From Chara braunii (lineage: Eukaryota > Streptophyta > Charophyceae > Charales > Characeae), in assembly GCA_003427395.1 (NCBI GenBank), contig BFEA01000182.1, positions 938,937-1,002,936 of the forward strand: a stretch of DNA of 64,000 nt. Reading direction: 5' to 3'. The position numbers and the translations under genes were made by a program. This document shows, piece by piece, positions 32,129 through 42,950 of the stretch. Each line of letters opens with the position of its first letter. Within the stretch, counting starts at the first letter, position 1. The notes beneath the pieces were generated by a model that saw only the letters and a list, made by a program, of their open reading frames with translations, was not told the origin of the DNA and searched no databases.

Positions 32129-32146
32129 TGGTATCAGAGTTGGTTC
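32129..32146 (+). promoter_or_regulatory. element A primer-binding site
   Basis: TGGTATCAGAGTTGGTTC begins three bases after the LTR. The first 11 bases match the initiator tRNA-Met complement, and the later bases fit partly. The following bases (AAAC) match those after the element D PBS at 47159. Confidence 0.88.
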
Positions 32147-33711
32147 AAACTACTCTTGGCTTGTTCTTCGCAATAGTTGTCGGGTGCTTCGCTAGTGATG
32201 GTGGGGCAGTGATAACGCCTGGACGTTGAACAGTGGGCGGCCCAATGTCAAGTGGGCATGCCAGGAAGGCTATGTCATGACATTGTGGTGTACGCTGGAT
32301 AATTAGAACTCGTTGATGTGGCATTTAAGCCGAGGTGGAACTGCATTCCCCTGTTTGTTATGCCAAGGCAAAGACCGGTCATCATAAATGCACGTCGGGT
32401 TGCTAGTGAGAAATTTGTGGTTGGGGGCAGCATTATGAGGTGCGTTGCTCATCCTACCTCTTCATTGCTTCTTACCGTGAGGAAGTGAGTTAGTTCTCTC
32501 TTGAGAGTCCTCTTGAAGTGAGGTGTCGCGAGTGCTCAACCTTGAGAGTCGACATTCTTCTTGGGCAGCAAGCTGGTGGGAGACGGGCGAAGCCTCTGAA
32601 GGGCCCTGGACGAAGCACTCGGGTCACACTCACCATGCCAACCCGTTGGGACTAGTACACACATGCTTTGCCGCAAGGGCCCTGGATGGCTCGTTGCATG
32701 CGAGGATAAAGAAAATTGCAGAGCAGGCTGGCTTAGCATAGCCTTAGGGCACAGGGTTGGGTCGGATTGCACACCTTCGGACACACTGCTCAACCAGATG
32801 CTCAGGATGTCGACACTAAGTGGTTACCCAAAAAGAATACAGGAGGAGGGAAGACTATGGCAAACTGCTCGCTTACTAGTTGGTGAAAATATTTCCATTC
32901 AGCATGCATCATCACAGGGGACTTTATTTTTATGATTAGTTAGTTGTAACAGACTTGGCTGACAACATACAAACAGTTGTAGATAGAGTAGATATTATTC
33001 TTTGCTGCATTGCACTCTGTTTTAGTCAAAAACAGAAATAGAGTTACTTGTAGGATCTGACATTAGTTGCTGATTACCGCTTGACTATTTTCCTACATAG
33101 CTGACTGAAAATAATTGTTTATTCTTAATCGGTTGGATGCCGCCATGTTGAGGTAGGATTCGGTGTGAATTCTACTTCAGATCGCAGATCATTGTAGCTC
33201 ATGAGTGATGACGAAGTCAATGATGAAGAAGGACTAGTGAGGGAGAACCTTATAATTACTTGTAGAACTACACTAGTTGTCCAATCACATCTCTAGAGTT
33301 AGGTTCACGAGAGGAAAGGAGACTGTGAGCTGAGGTGAGAGAAAGGGACTTATTGAAGAGAGTTACGCAAGCGGCGGCCGAGGCTCAAAGGTTTGTGGAC
33401 TCAATTACTGTGTTAGGTACAGAGACCGTAGTATCGACATCAATGGCTTCCGTCTCCGCAATGTCTTTCGTTTCAAGCCAGTTCGTCAGGTGTAGGAGGG
33501 AGTAATCACATTTCTGGAGTTAGGTTCACGAGAGGAAAGGAGACTGTGAAATCACATTTCTGGAGTTAGGTTCTGGAGAGGAAAGGAGACTGTGAGCTGA
33601 GGTGAGAGAAAGGGACATACTGCAGAGAGTTAGGCAAGCGGCGCCCGAGGCTCAAAAAGGTTTGCGGACTCAATTATTGCGCTAGGTACAAAGATCGTAG
33701 TATCGGCAGCA
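32147..33711 (+). other. element A leader, with an extra block and a duplicated gag start
   Basis: The leader matches the leader of element D at both ends (GGGGCAGTGATAA near 32204, and ACCGCTTGACT near 33078), but between about 32275 and 33045 it has roughly 770 bases that D lacks. Nearer gag, a 269-base unit is duplicated: ATGGCTTCCGTCTCC at 33443 and again at 33712. A smaller 45-base duplication (TCACATTTCTGGAGTTAGG at 33508 and 33553) lies between. The upstream ATG opens a frame that stops after about 20 codons. Confidence 0.75.
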
Positions 33712-35340
33712 ATGGCTTCCGTCTCCACAATGTCTTCGAGTTCGTTTCAAGCCAGTTCGTCAAATGTAGGCGGGAGTACATCAGGGTCTTCCATTAGTCA
33801 GTCTTCTGGATCGCAAGTTAGCCAGCAGCCTCTTTTGTCACCAGAGGACTATGAGATCCTGCAAGTGGATGCTCTTCACGATGAGTTGCAACAACAGTTG
33901 AGGGAAGTAGACGAGAGGAGATAAAGGGCTAGAATGAGAAAGGCTAGACTAGGAGCAAGGAGGCGGGAGTTAGGAGCATTAGAAGCCCTAGATGAGTCAA
34001 CATTGGATCTTATGTTTCAGCCGCTGCGTCGCTCGCTTCTTTGCATAGCAGAAACACATGTTGTTCAGTCGGAACTGCTGACCGAGCTAGTGGCCGGCCA
34101 TAATCGCATTTTGGCAGCACTGCAGACTCCTCGTCCCATGATGAGACAACCTAAGTACTCTGTAGCTCCCCCTACAATTGCGGGTCCCTCAGTGACGTCG
34201 TTGCTGGCAGGGCCCTCTTTCCCTCCTATGTATGGTATGCCTCTTTCGAGTGTGTAGCAGCAGGTAGTGGTCAGGTCCTTAGGACTTCTCCCCTTCCATC
34301 AATGACGGTTGCAGCTACAGTCCAGCCGTCAGGGGAGCCTCAGGTTAGCATGCCGCTATCTGCCCCATTGGTTATGCAACCAATGTAGCAAACCCCTGGG
34401 GTAATCCAACCCATGCAGTGGATGCCCAAGATACCCTTGCCGAGTCCTTAGCCCTTCTCTGGCGACAAGAAGAAGGAAGAGGACTCGGATACCTAGGTGA
34501 GGACTGTACCTACTTATATGAGGCAAAAACGTGAGAACAAAGGAAGAAATTATTGTTGCTGCATCCTTTTTAGGACCTGCAGCCAGATGGTTGAACGGTC
34601 TAGTGCAACAACAGGGCTACGGCCAGATCTTCGATGCTTGGGCACAAGCCCGAACATTGGAGTTCATACGGATGGTCTACAACAGATGGCATGATCCCCA
34701 AGGGGCTCAGAAAGCCACCGACTCGCTTCCTAGTCTAGGGTCCAAGAAGTACCGGACTGTACGCGAGGTAACAAACACCGTAGAACGTCTGATTGTGGTA
34801 CTTGGAGTGCGCTACGATCAGCAGGTGCTCCTCACAACTTATTGCGATGTTTGCCCACAAACGTAAAAAATAAGTTGGTGGACAAGGCCACCATAGATCT
34901 GCATAACTTTGCGACCTTCAGCAAGAAAGCCTTAGACATAGAGGCTAAATTTGGGAACGCACAACAGGGACCAGTAAATGGAAGGAAGAAGAAGCTTCCT
35001 CAGGATTGGAGAAAGAAAGGCAATCTCACATTCGTTGACCATGGTGGTCAGACGATTGAGATTGTCGACTTTCTTGATTTTGGGGAAGACACAGAGCAGG
35101 ACAGGGGCGGTGAGACTTTGGATGGGGGAGTCGTTGCACCCATCAAGGAAAGGCTAAGGGGACCGAGAAACAAAAGGTAGGCCCGTCTAAGGGTTAAGGC
35201 GACCAAGGGACACCAATCTAGGTGCGACTTGGTATAGATTAGGAGGTATGGAGGGACCGAGTTGCAAGGGGCACATGTCTCAACTGTGGCAACTTTGGCC
35301 ACACGTTTAGAACTTGCCGAAGCAAAAAGGTTGCGACGAA
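33712..35340 (+). pseudogene. element A gag with zinc knuckle
   Basis: From the ATG at 33712 come a Ser-rich N-terminus, a helix (SPEDYEILQVDALHDELQQQ), an in-frame TAA at 33922, then a basic and helical segment to 34257. The frame resumes past 34440 with PFSGDKKKEEDSDT and reaches capsid-like sequence (AASFLGPAARWLNGL, then DAWAQARTLEFIRMVYNRW) in frame 34531-34866, and SKKALDIEAKFGNAQ in 34842-35180. The zinc knuckle CLNCGNFGHTFRTC (35276-35317) has the normal CX2CX4HX4C spacing but lies in another frame. At least four frame changes or stops make it non-functional. Confidence 0.85.
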
Positions 35341-36114
35341 GGTAGCCTCTCCTACGGTGCTGGGCTTATCTTCGAACTCCGGTGGTGCTTCTGCGAGCAC
35401 TTTGCAGGGAAACGCGGGCCAATAGGAGTTTTAGTCGCTCTTACTCGCGCTGAAGTGGTAACGTTGCCTTCTCCACTTCAGGCGTTGGCCAAGGCTATTG
35501 ACCCACTAGTCGCCCCGCAGACACATATAGACCAACCGATGCTCTGTTCGAGGGATGTGTCCGAGTCCTTAGAAGAGTTAGAAGCTGAGTGGTCACGTAA
35601 GGACCCCAGAGACTCTTGGGTGATGATCAGTAGAGGTCCGAAGGGTGAACACTTCATGGTGGAGGTAGATGCAGGTGGCCGCAAAGTTGGCACCTTCACA
35701 CACACAAGCTCTACACGGAACTTCATCAGTCGGTTTTGTGTGGGTAGGCTGCGCTTAAGGGACCAAGTTCAGCGGCTTCATAGATCTGTAGCATCCACTT
35801 CAGCCAACAAGCATAATATGGTAGTCCAAGACTACGTCAAGGACGTAGTGTGCACCTTCTCCTATGGAGGAGGGGAACTGAGACACAAAATCTCGTTCCT
35901 TGTGAGCGACGAGCTGCCATTCGACATGTTGCTAGGTATGTACTACCTCGAGGTCGCAAAGCTGCAATTCAATTGGGATAGGAAGGTGATGATCCACAAG
36001 TTGCCAAATGGAAGAACCATTAGGCTACAAAAGTATAATGCTAGCAGACTAATGAAGAACTATGGCTGCATGTGTACTTCGCTAGGAGGGGATGTTTCTA
36101 GTCTTTGTCTCTGA
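35341..36114 (+). pseudogene. element A protease, catalytic Asp lost
   Basis: The open frame extends to 36114. After a linker with SRDVSESLEELEAEW (also found in element D near 49200), the protease begins near 35660. Where the family has a D(S/T/C)GA active-site loop before TRNFIS, this copy reads TFTHTSSTRNFIS (35689-35727), so the catalytic Asp is His and the Gly is Ser. The flap and hydrophobic second half (LRHKISFLVSDELPFDMLLG) are preserved. It could not process the polyprotein. Confidence 0.82.
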
Positions 36115-36189
36115 AAAAGAGGAGGTCGTTAAAACACCTCCAGAGATAAAAGCAGTCATTACAAAACATTCAAACCTTTTCGAGGAGCC

Positions 36190-36960
36190 TAGGGGTGTGG
36201 TAGGGAGGTGGTCCACGCAATAGAGCTCATCCCTAGTAGCAAAGTACCTAAAGGACGAATCTATGGGATGTCTCCTGCAGAGTTAGATGAGTTGTGCCGC
36301 GAGCTCAAGGAGCTCACAAAGAAGGGCTGGATCCGGCCAAGTACGTCCCCCTATGGAGCACCAGTTCCATTTGTGCCGAAGAAAGGTGGGACCTTAAGGA
36401 TGTGCATTGATTATAGAGGCCTTAATGCCATCACCGTTAAGAACATAGAGCCTTTACCCCGCATTGATGACCTCCGGGATAGAGTGCAAGGATGTCGGTA
36501 CGTCACAAAGATAGATCTGAAGTCCGAATACCATCAGATTGCTATTAGGCATGAGGATCAACACAAAACCGCTTTTCATACTAGGTATAGTCTGTACGAG
36601 TTTGTGGTGATGCCCTTCGGTCTATGCAATACTTTTTCAGCACGCAATGAATCGGATTTTTCATGGCTGCTTGGACAAGTTTATCGTCGTGCATCTCGAC
36701 AATATCCTTATCTTTAGTACGACTGTAGAGAAGCACGTTGAGCACTTAAAAATAGTGCCAGGTCTCTTAAGGCAGCACCAATATAAGACAAAATTGGAGA
36801 AATGTGAATTTGGTCGCACCAAGACCTTATATCTGGGTCATGTGATTTCTGCAGACGGCTTGAGGCCAGATGATGCCAAAGTGCCCAACATACGGGACTG
36901 GCCCAGACATCAGACTGTAATTCAGGTAAGGTTGTTTTTGGGGATGATAGGCTACTATAG
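36190..36960 (+). pseudogene. element A reverse transcriptase
   Basis: Frame 36208-36717 has [41 protein letters not shown] (Gly to Glu in the usual LKSGYHQ) and [13 protein letters not shown] small deletion near 36632 shifts the frame; the palm continues in frame 36647-36991 with [12 protein letters not shown], so the catalytic YLDD is HLDN at 36692-36703 with the second Asp changed to Asn. Thumb motifs YLGHVISADGLRPDDAKV follow. Dead enzyme. Confidence 0.88.
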
Positions 36961-37591
36961 CTTCCCCATTAACAGACCTAACACGCCTTGACACCCCTTG
37001 GGAGTGGACTGAAGAGTGTGATACAGCCTTCAAGAAATCGAAGTATGCTCTAACCCACTACGAAGTCCTTAAACTTCCTGATCGTGAAATGTCATTCGTT
37101 GTGACCACCGACGCTAACCAGTATGGCATAGGCGCGGTCCTTGCACAAAAGGAAGGGAAAAAGTTGACGCCGATCGAGTACATGAGCAAAAAAAATGCCA
37201 TCTCAAAAATTAGCTAAGTTCACATACGAGTGTGAACTCTATGCCTATATAGAGCGCTAGTTTATTGGAGACATTATCTCCTGGGCAGATTCTTCTATGT
37301 GAGATCTGACCATGAGACACTTCGCTGGATCAAGACCCAGCAAGTACTCTCTGATGCCTTGAAATGATGGATTGAAGTCACTGATGTGTATGACTTCCAA
37401 CTTCAACCACTAAAGGGAGAGTACAATAAAGTCATTGATGCACTTTCCCGTAGGGTAGATTACTTGGGGGCTCGAATAACTGAGTTTGGGATCTCAAAAG
37501 ATGTAACTCAATCCATGGTGGAAGCCTACCAGGAAGATACAGTTATCTTAGAGATCATCCGCAAGCTAAAAGCAAAAGGCTGTTACTTTTG
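36961..37591 (+). pseudogene. element A RNase H
   Basis: Remnants include SFVVTTDANQYGIGAVLAQ (first Asp), YECELYA, YVRSDHETLRWI and the terminal NKVIDALSRRVDY. A frameshift lies near 37240 and an in-frame TGA at 37365-37367 sits in LK*WIEV, where an Arg (CGA) codon fits, again a C-to-T type stop. Confidence 0.8.
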
Positions 37592-38402
37592 ACGAGTTTG
37601 CGATAGTTAATGGCTTACTGTTCCTTGAGAAGGATCGGAATAAAAGACTGTGTTCCAGATAGGGAGTCTTTGTGTAGTTTATTTTTAGGAGAATGCCATC
37701 ACGCAACTGGTCATTTTGGGTACAAAAAGACCTGAGCTAACTTAGACACAGATTATGGTGGCCCACTATGCTGCAAGATGCAAAGAAGTACGGGACAAGC
37801 CTAGGATTCAGGCTCCGCTCGAGCTCATCAAGCCCTTGCCCATTCCTGAGGGTCCCGGTCAAAGTGTATCCATGGACTTCCTGGACACTCTTGACCAGCA
37901 AGAGCGGAAAAAGACACATCTTCGTCATAGTAGACCGGTCCACTAAGTTTGCTAAATTAATCGCTATGCTAGAAACAACGAAGACTGACTGTATCATCAA
38001 GTTGTTTATGGATAACTGGGTACGGGACTTCTGCCAAAGTCCATTCGTTAGTGACAGAGATGTTCACTTCACAAGCGAGCTACAACAAAGTACAGCCCAA
38101 CAGATGGGCACCCAACTGCAAATGACATCAGGGAATCACCCTGAGTCAAACAGTCAAGATGAACAAATGAACCGAGTAGTACAACACTTCGGCATTATAT
38201 CGAACCAAGTCAGGAAGACTGGGACGAGAAATTACTTCTTATCGCCAGTCTCTATAACAATAAGGTACACAGTGCCACAGGACTAACTCCCAACCAATTA
38301 CACCTTGGTTGGAAACCCAGATCTGCTCTGGACTTCCTTCTACATGAGAATCAGCCAACTGCAGCACCAGGTAGTATATAATTTGCCATCAAATACGAAC
38401 AA
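37592..38402 (+). pseudogene. element A integrase core
   Basis: The HHCC module begins with ECHHATGHFGYKKT near 37688 and then loses frame. Frame 37755-37946 gives QSVSMDFLDTL with the first catalytic Asp, and frame 37768-38286 gives IFVIVDRSTKFAKLI, PFVSDRDVHFTS (second Asp) and NHPESNSQDEQMNRVVQH (Glu). All three catalytic residues are present in the DNA but in two frames. Confidence 0.82.
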
Positions 38403-38902
38403 TTGTTGCAGCAGGCCGTAGAGCACATAAAGAAGTCTCAAGATGCTATAGTTACATCTGGGATCAAACATAGACGGCTTTCAACATCCCAGATAGGTGA
38501 CAAAGTCTGGGTCAAGTCATCTGAACTTGGCCAGGAGTTGGGTATCTCACGTAAGCTGATGTCACAGTACTTTGACTCATGGGAGGTCCTAGACATAGTA
38601 GTGGATCAAATTGAACCCTCTTATGTGATACGTATCCCTGCCCACTTTTGCACACACCCAATCTTTCACGCCTCAAAGTTGGCACCTTTCGTTGAAACCA
38701 CCCAGTTTCCTTCCAAACGCTCTATGCTTCCCCCAACCATGGACAGACGTGTGGACATTGACAACATCGTTGAGCACAAGTTGATGCCTCTGCGCAAGCC
38801 TTTAGGCAGACGACATCCGAAGAGCCACAAATGCAGTATCGGATGTAGTTCAAACATCATACTGATCCTCAAGAAGATCGGTGATTCACAACAGAAGAAG
38901 TA
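38403..38902 (+). pseudogene. element A integrase C-terminus with truncated chromodomain
   Basis: Frame 38403-38903 carries AIVTSGIKHRRLSTSQIGD, VWVKSSELGQELGISRKL, SWEVLDIVVDQIEPSYVIRI and HASKLAPF. It then enters the chromodomain (VDIDNIVEHKLMP), but after about residue 145 the frame shifts and the domain's second half is lost; the fragment at 59139 keeps it. Confidence 0.82.
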
Positions 38903-38996
38903 ATGAAGACAACTCCTAAAATTATCTAAAGTTATGAAAGAAATTTGAAAGGGAAGCAGCCTGCTACATAACGACTTCTCAGAGGACTATCGAAGT

Positions 38997-39007
38997 AAAG
39001 GAGGGAA
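38997..39007 (+). promoter_or_regulatory. element A polypurine tract
   Basis: AAAGGAGGGAA lies immediately before the TGCGAGG start of the 3' LTR, as expected for the plus-strand primer. Element D has AAGCGGGAAGGTA in the same place. Confidence 0.85.
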
Positions 39008-39774
39008 TGCGAGGGTTTGAACCCTCGACATATGGCCCTGCAACAGGCGCGTGCCAACCGTAAGTGAAGGCGGGCCCTTGAATCTGAATGCGCCCTGAGC
39101 TCATCAACTTTTGCAAATCTTGGTCGACATCAAACAATTGCCACGTGCCAGTTGGTTACATCCGCCCAACACGTGAGAATGGGAAAGATTCATGAGCCTT
39201 CCAAGCCATTCTCAACGTGGCCAAAGCAGGGGACATAGCACGTTTGTGCCTGGGTGGTTGGGCATGCCTAACCAATTCGGTCCCAGGCCACTGTCTGAAC
39301 GGGCCTGGGCGCATACACTTTGGTTGAGACTGAAGCTACTTGAAACTCGGTCTCACGCAATCGTGACCAGGCAAAGCGCCCACCACTTTCCATATAGGAA
39401 AGGGCCGAGAGCCCAGGAGGATATTTTTGGGCACTTGCACGTTTGCGGCAACGCTGCTTGAGCGTGTGCGCGCCGGCTGCTGTCTGTGCAGGGCACAACA
39501 AGGGGTAGTGGTGGTCTTCATGCATGAGGGAGAAGACATGGGTAGATAAGACAAGAGAGAGAGAGAGAGAGAGAGAGAGNNNNNNNNNNNNNNNNNNNNN
39601 NNNNNNNNNNNNNNNNNNNNNNNNNNNNNNNNNNNNNNNNNNNNNNNNNNNNNNNNNNNNNNNNNNNNNNNNNNNNNNNNNNNNNNNNNNNNNNNNNNNN
39701 NNNNNNNNNNNNNNNNNNNNNNNNNNNNNNNNNNNNNNNNNNNNNNNNNNNNNNNNNNNNNNNNNNNNNNNNNN

Positions 39775-39822
<48 letters not shown>

Positions 39823-40172
39823 TGAGGATGATGACGTGAGGGCACGCACCTGGTGCTGGCCATTGTCTACAAGGGTCTAAATCTTCATGTACTTCGATTC
39901 TGGTGCTGACGTCAACAGTTGCAATGTCAATTCGTAGGCAGGTAGTAGCTGCGTGATAGTCATCTGGGTGCCGAGCGCCAAGTAGGAGAAGGGCTCTGCA
40001 TACTTATGTTGGTGATGGCGAGAGTGTGCTCTCTCATTAACGCTAGGATTCAATGTTTTGGTTCTCCATTGGTGTAACATTGGTGCAATTTGTACAGTGT
40101 CGAACTTCCTGACTTTCAATGTGATTTTGCAATCTCGAATCTGTCATTTCGCTATTGCTCATTTTCCTTGCA
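39008..40172 (+). repeat. element A 3' LTR, with an assembly gap
   Basis: Matches the 5' LTR from TGCGAGGGTTTGAACCC to TTTTCCTTGCA. A 195-N gap (39580-39774) lies inside an expanded (GA)n tract that is only a short imperfect purine run in the 5' LTR, so the length of this LTR is uncertain. Substitutions from the 5' LTR are scattered, including in the CTAAGTGAAGGCGGGC hairpin. Confidence 0.9.
39580..39774. other. assembly gap (195 N) inside a (GA)n tract
   Basis: Flanked on both sides by pure GA repeats (39551-39579 and 39775-39820). The gap was probably caused by the microsatellite itself. Confidence 0.99.
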
Positions 40173-40198
40173 CACCTTTTATTCAAACAATAAATAAT
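40173..40198 (-). repeat. family-B LTR (B2), second piece
   Basis: After the 4-base duplication, ATTCAAACAATAAATAAT matches 6338-6360 of the unbroken LTR. The match stops at 40198, where element C sequence begins. Confidence 0.85.
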
Positions 40199-40781
40199 CT
40201 CCCTAATACTTAGAGGGAAAACCGGTCCTCAGAAAGCTCGCCCTCTCCACCCTCTCTCGGGCACGCAGTCCTCTGGTCACGCTGGCGCATCGCCCCCTGA
40301 GGTCCCTCAGCAGGACCTCCCTCAGGCCCTCGTCCCTCCTCGCAGTGCCCTTTCCGCTGAGGAGCGCGTGGCCATTTTGGGCCACACGTGGGTGCTTGCG
40401 CTGCCGCCAGGATGGTCATACCTCCTCGTGGTGCCCTTACACCGCCGCCCTCAACCGCCACTACGCTCAACTTTCCCACCAGCGCCGTGCTCAGTCCCCG
40501 CCTGGCTCCTCGCATCCCCGCAACGCCTCCTAGCCACGGTGTAGCGTACACCTGCGCCCTCCTTAGTAGTCGGCTTCCCGACATCTCCGTCGTGGTTTGC
40601 CCCTCTCGCTTCTGGAGTTGAGATATCGCAGGACCCGACAGAGTGGACTCAGCCTTTTGTCGCAATACCGTCTACGGCTCCGCAGACCACCGTCTCCCCT
40701 CCTACCTCTTCGCGACTACCGACGCGTCGAGCCATTCACTTAGCCCATTGCAACGAGCAGCTTGCGACTCGCGAGGACGTT
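40199..40781 (+). pseudogene. element C gag C-terminus with zinc knuckle
   Basis: Frame 40345-40533 contains a canonical nucleocapsid knuckle, CLRCRQDGHTSSWC (CX2CX4HX4C). The preceding linker (PPEVPQQDLPQALVPP, then SALSAEERVAIL) is in another frame, so a frameshift lies near 40380. The rest of gag is missing. From 40540 to 40781 no clear frame connects to the protease. Confidence 0.75.
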
Positions 40782-42077
40782 GTGTCCTCCCTTCTGGACT
40801 TGAGCATGCTCCAGGCTCGTCAGGAGCGACTCACCCTCCATGTCGCTGCACTGCGTCGCCTTCTCGCCATCCTCTCTGACCCTGATCGCACCCTCCTGAT
40901 CATTCCAGTACGACTCGGGACCTCCACGAGGGTGTACTTAGTGTTGTGGGATTCCGGTTCTCAGTGCGACTTCATTCACCCACGGGTGGTGAAGGAAGCA
41001 CGCTTACCCACGACAAGGTCTTCGACTCCCATCTCCGTCACCCTAGGAGATGACAAAACCCGGCGCTTCTTCGATCAGACGGTCACCGACCTCCCTTTCT
41101 TCCTCACTCTGGAGCCGACTGATCATCCCCCGACGTCTCCTCGCCACCAGTCCTCTGCACATTTCGATGTGATGGAGACGGGGTACGACTTCATTCAAGG
41201 GACTCCGTGGTCTTGTAGGTTCCAAAGCACCGAGGCCGATTGGGCGACCAACACTCTCGTTCTCAGAATGAAGTGTGGACAGACGTATCGCGTACCTTTC
41301 ATAGGTACCACGACGACACCATGTCCCGATCCTCCTCCGCCGAAGCCTTCCACGCCCACACCATCTCCTACTATCACTGTCACCTCACCTCGGCAGTTTG
41401 CCCACTTCATCCGAGAAAACAACGTCACCTTCTTTACAGTGAACGTTACGGATATCTTGCATTATGATCCACCCTATCCAGACGTCGAGCTCATCTCTCT
41501 GGAGCGAGATCCTCCTTCTATCTCCATGGCTACCCATCTCCGGCGCTTCTTCGATCAGACGGTCACCGACCTCCCTTTCTTCCTCACTCTGGAGTTGACT
41601 GATCGTCCCCCAACGTCTCCTCGCCACCAGTCCTCTGCACATTTCGATGTGATGGAGACGAGGTACGACTTTATTCAAGGGACTCCGTGGTCTCGTAGGT
41701 TCCAAAGCACCGAGGCCGATTGGGCGACCAACACTCTCGTTCTCAGAACGAAGTGTGGACAGACGTATCGCGTACCTTTCATAGGTACCACGGCGACACC
41801 ACGTCCCGATCCTCCTCCGCCGGAGCCTTCCGCGCCCACACCATCTCCTACTATCACTGTCACCTCACCTCGGCAGTTTGCCCACTTCATCCGAGAAAAC
41901 AACGTCACCTTCTTTACGGTGAACGTTGCGGATATCTTGCACTATGATCCACCCTATCCAGACGCCGAGCTCATCTCTCTGGAGCGAGATCCTCCTTCTA
42001 TCTCCATGGCTACCCATCTCTACTTCCCTCCCTCCGCCGTCCGTCGAGTCCACCTCATCGTTAGGCGCCGACGCTGA
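40782..42077 (+). pseudogene. element C protease and linker with a duplicated 160-residue segment
   Basis: A 431-codon open frame begins at ATG 40782. The aspartic protease loop VLWDSGSQCDFIHP keeps the catalytic DSG (codons 40950-40958). From FFDQTVTDLPFFLTLE onward a 160-residue stretch occurs twice in tandem. The second copy ends at MATHL and continues into YFPPSAV, whereas the first copy's MATHL runs directly into the next copy. The frame then shifts before the RT region (LARYTVDLEPAVCDLI, another frame). If made, the protein would have a doubled post-active-site half, which would probably misfold. Confidence 0.85.
41061..42020 (+). repeat. 480-bp exact-length tandem duplication
   Basis: Units 41061-41540 and 41541-42020 are both 480 bases with no gaps. 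I count 16 mismatches by direct comparison, and all 16 are transitions. Because 480 is a multiple of three, the frame continues through both. The join is CCATCTC followed directly by CGGCGC. Confidence 0.96.
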
Positions 42078-42159
42078 TGCTGACGAACTCGCACGCTACA
42101 CGGTCGACCTGGAGCCCGCAGTTTGTGACCTCATTGGAGAGTACCACGACGTTTTCCCA

Positions 42160-42950
42160 TCGTCGTTCTAGTACACCGTCATCCCACCGATGCGCGACGT
42201 CGAGCACTCCATCCAGCTTGTGCCTGACTATCGTGTTCACCACCACGCACCTTACAGACTCTCGATCCCTAAGGCCACTGACCTCGAGCGTCAACTTGAG
42301 GAGCTCCTGGGACTGGGTTTCAACAAACCCAGCAACTCCCCGTGGGGTGCACCCGTCCTCTTTGCTCGCAAAGCGGATGGAACTCCCCATCTCTGCATCG
42401 ATTATCGCGGTCTCAACCGCTACACATTTAAGAACAGCTACCCCATGCCTCGTTCCGACGAGTTGTTCGACCGCCTAGCAGGCAACCGCTTCTTTACGAA
42501 GATTGATCTTTATAGCGGTTACCATCAGATCCTCGTCGCTACAGCGGACCAACCGAAAACAGCGTTTCGATCGCGCTTCGATTACTATAAGTTTACGGTG
42601 ATGTCATTCGGCCTCACCAACGCACCCGCTACCTTCCAAACGACGATGAACGACATCTTCAGGGACATCTTGGAGCAGTACGTTCTCGTCTATCTCGACG
42701 ATATCCTGAGCTACAGTCGTACAAAGCATCTCAGACACCTCCGCGACGTCCTTGACAGCTTGCGCAGAAATGGCTTCTATGCCAAGCTGCGCAAATGCCG
42801 CTTTGCCCAACACAAAGTGGATTTCTTAGGACACTAGTCTGACTAGGGTCTCCACATGAACGACGTGAAGATCACTGCTATTGCGGAGTGGCCCATCTCC
42901 ATATTCGCCAAGCACCTTCACAGTTTCCTAGGCCTAATCACTATAGTAAT
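42160..42950 (+). pseudogene. element C reverse transcriptase
   Basis: Frame 42190-42837 includes YRLSIPKATDLERQLEELL, GAPVLFARKADGTPHLCIDY, KIDLYSGYHQI, FTVMSFGLTNAPATFQTTMN and VYLDDILSYS (YLDD at 42691-42702): all core RT motifs intact. A TAG at 42169-42171 precedes it, and TAG codons at 42835-42837 and 42844-42846 end it (LGH*SD*GLH), all three consistent with CAG glutamine codons mutated by C-to-T. The frame shifts near 42945 before the RNase H. Confidence 0.9.

Larger units (their letters stand above)
31111..40172 (+). mobile_element. element A: complete but dead Ty3/gypsy chromovirus, plus strand
   Basis: The element has direct LTRs (31111-32125 and 39008-40172), a PBS after the first and a polypurine tract before the second. 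In between come leader, gag, protease, RT, RNase H, integrase and chromodomain remnant. The 4 bases before (CACC, 31107-31110) and after (CACC, 40173-40176) are identical, the likely target duplication, and the insertion site is proven by the uninterrupted family-B LTR at 6137. Every coding segment has a disabling change: gag stops, loss of the protease catalytic Asp, an RT frameshift plus HLDN instead of YLDD, RNase H stops and integrase frameshifts. Proteins are close relatives of the element F and D fragments. Confidence 0.93.

Noticed and set aside
39268-39880. Ser/Leu or Arg/Glu repeat proteins around the 195-N gap
   Set aside because: Pure translation of (GA)n/(CT)n microsatellite and Ns.
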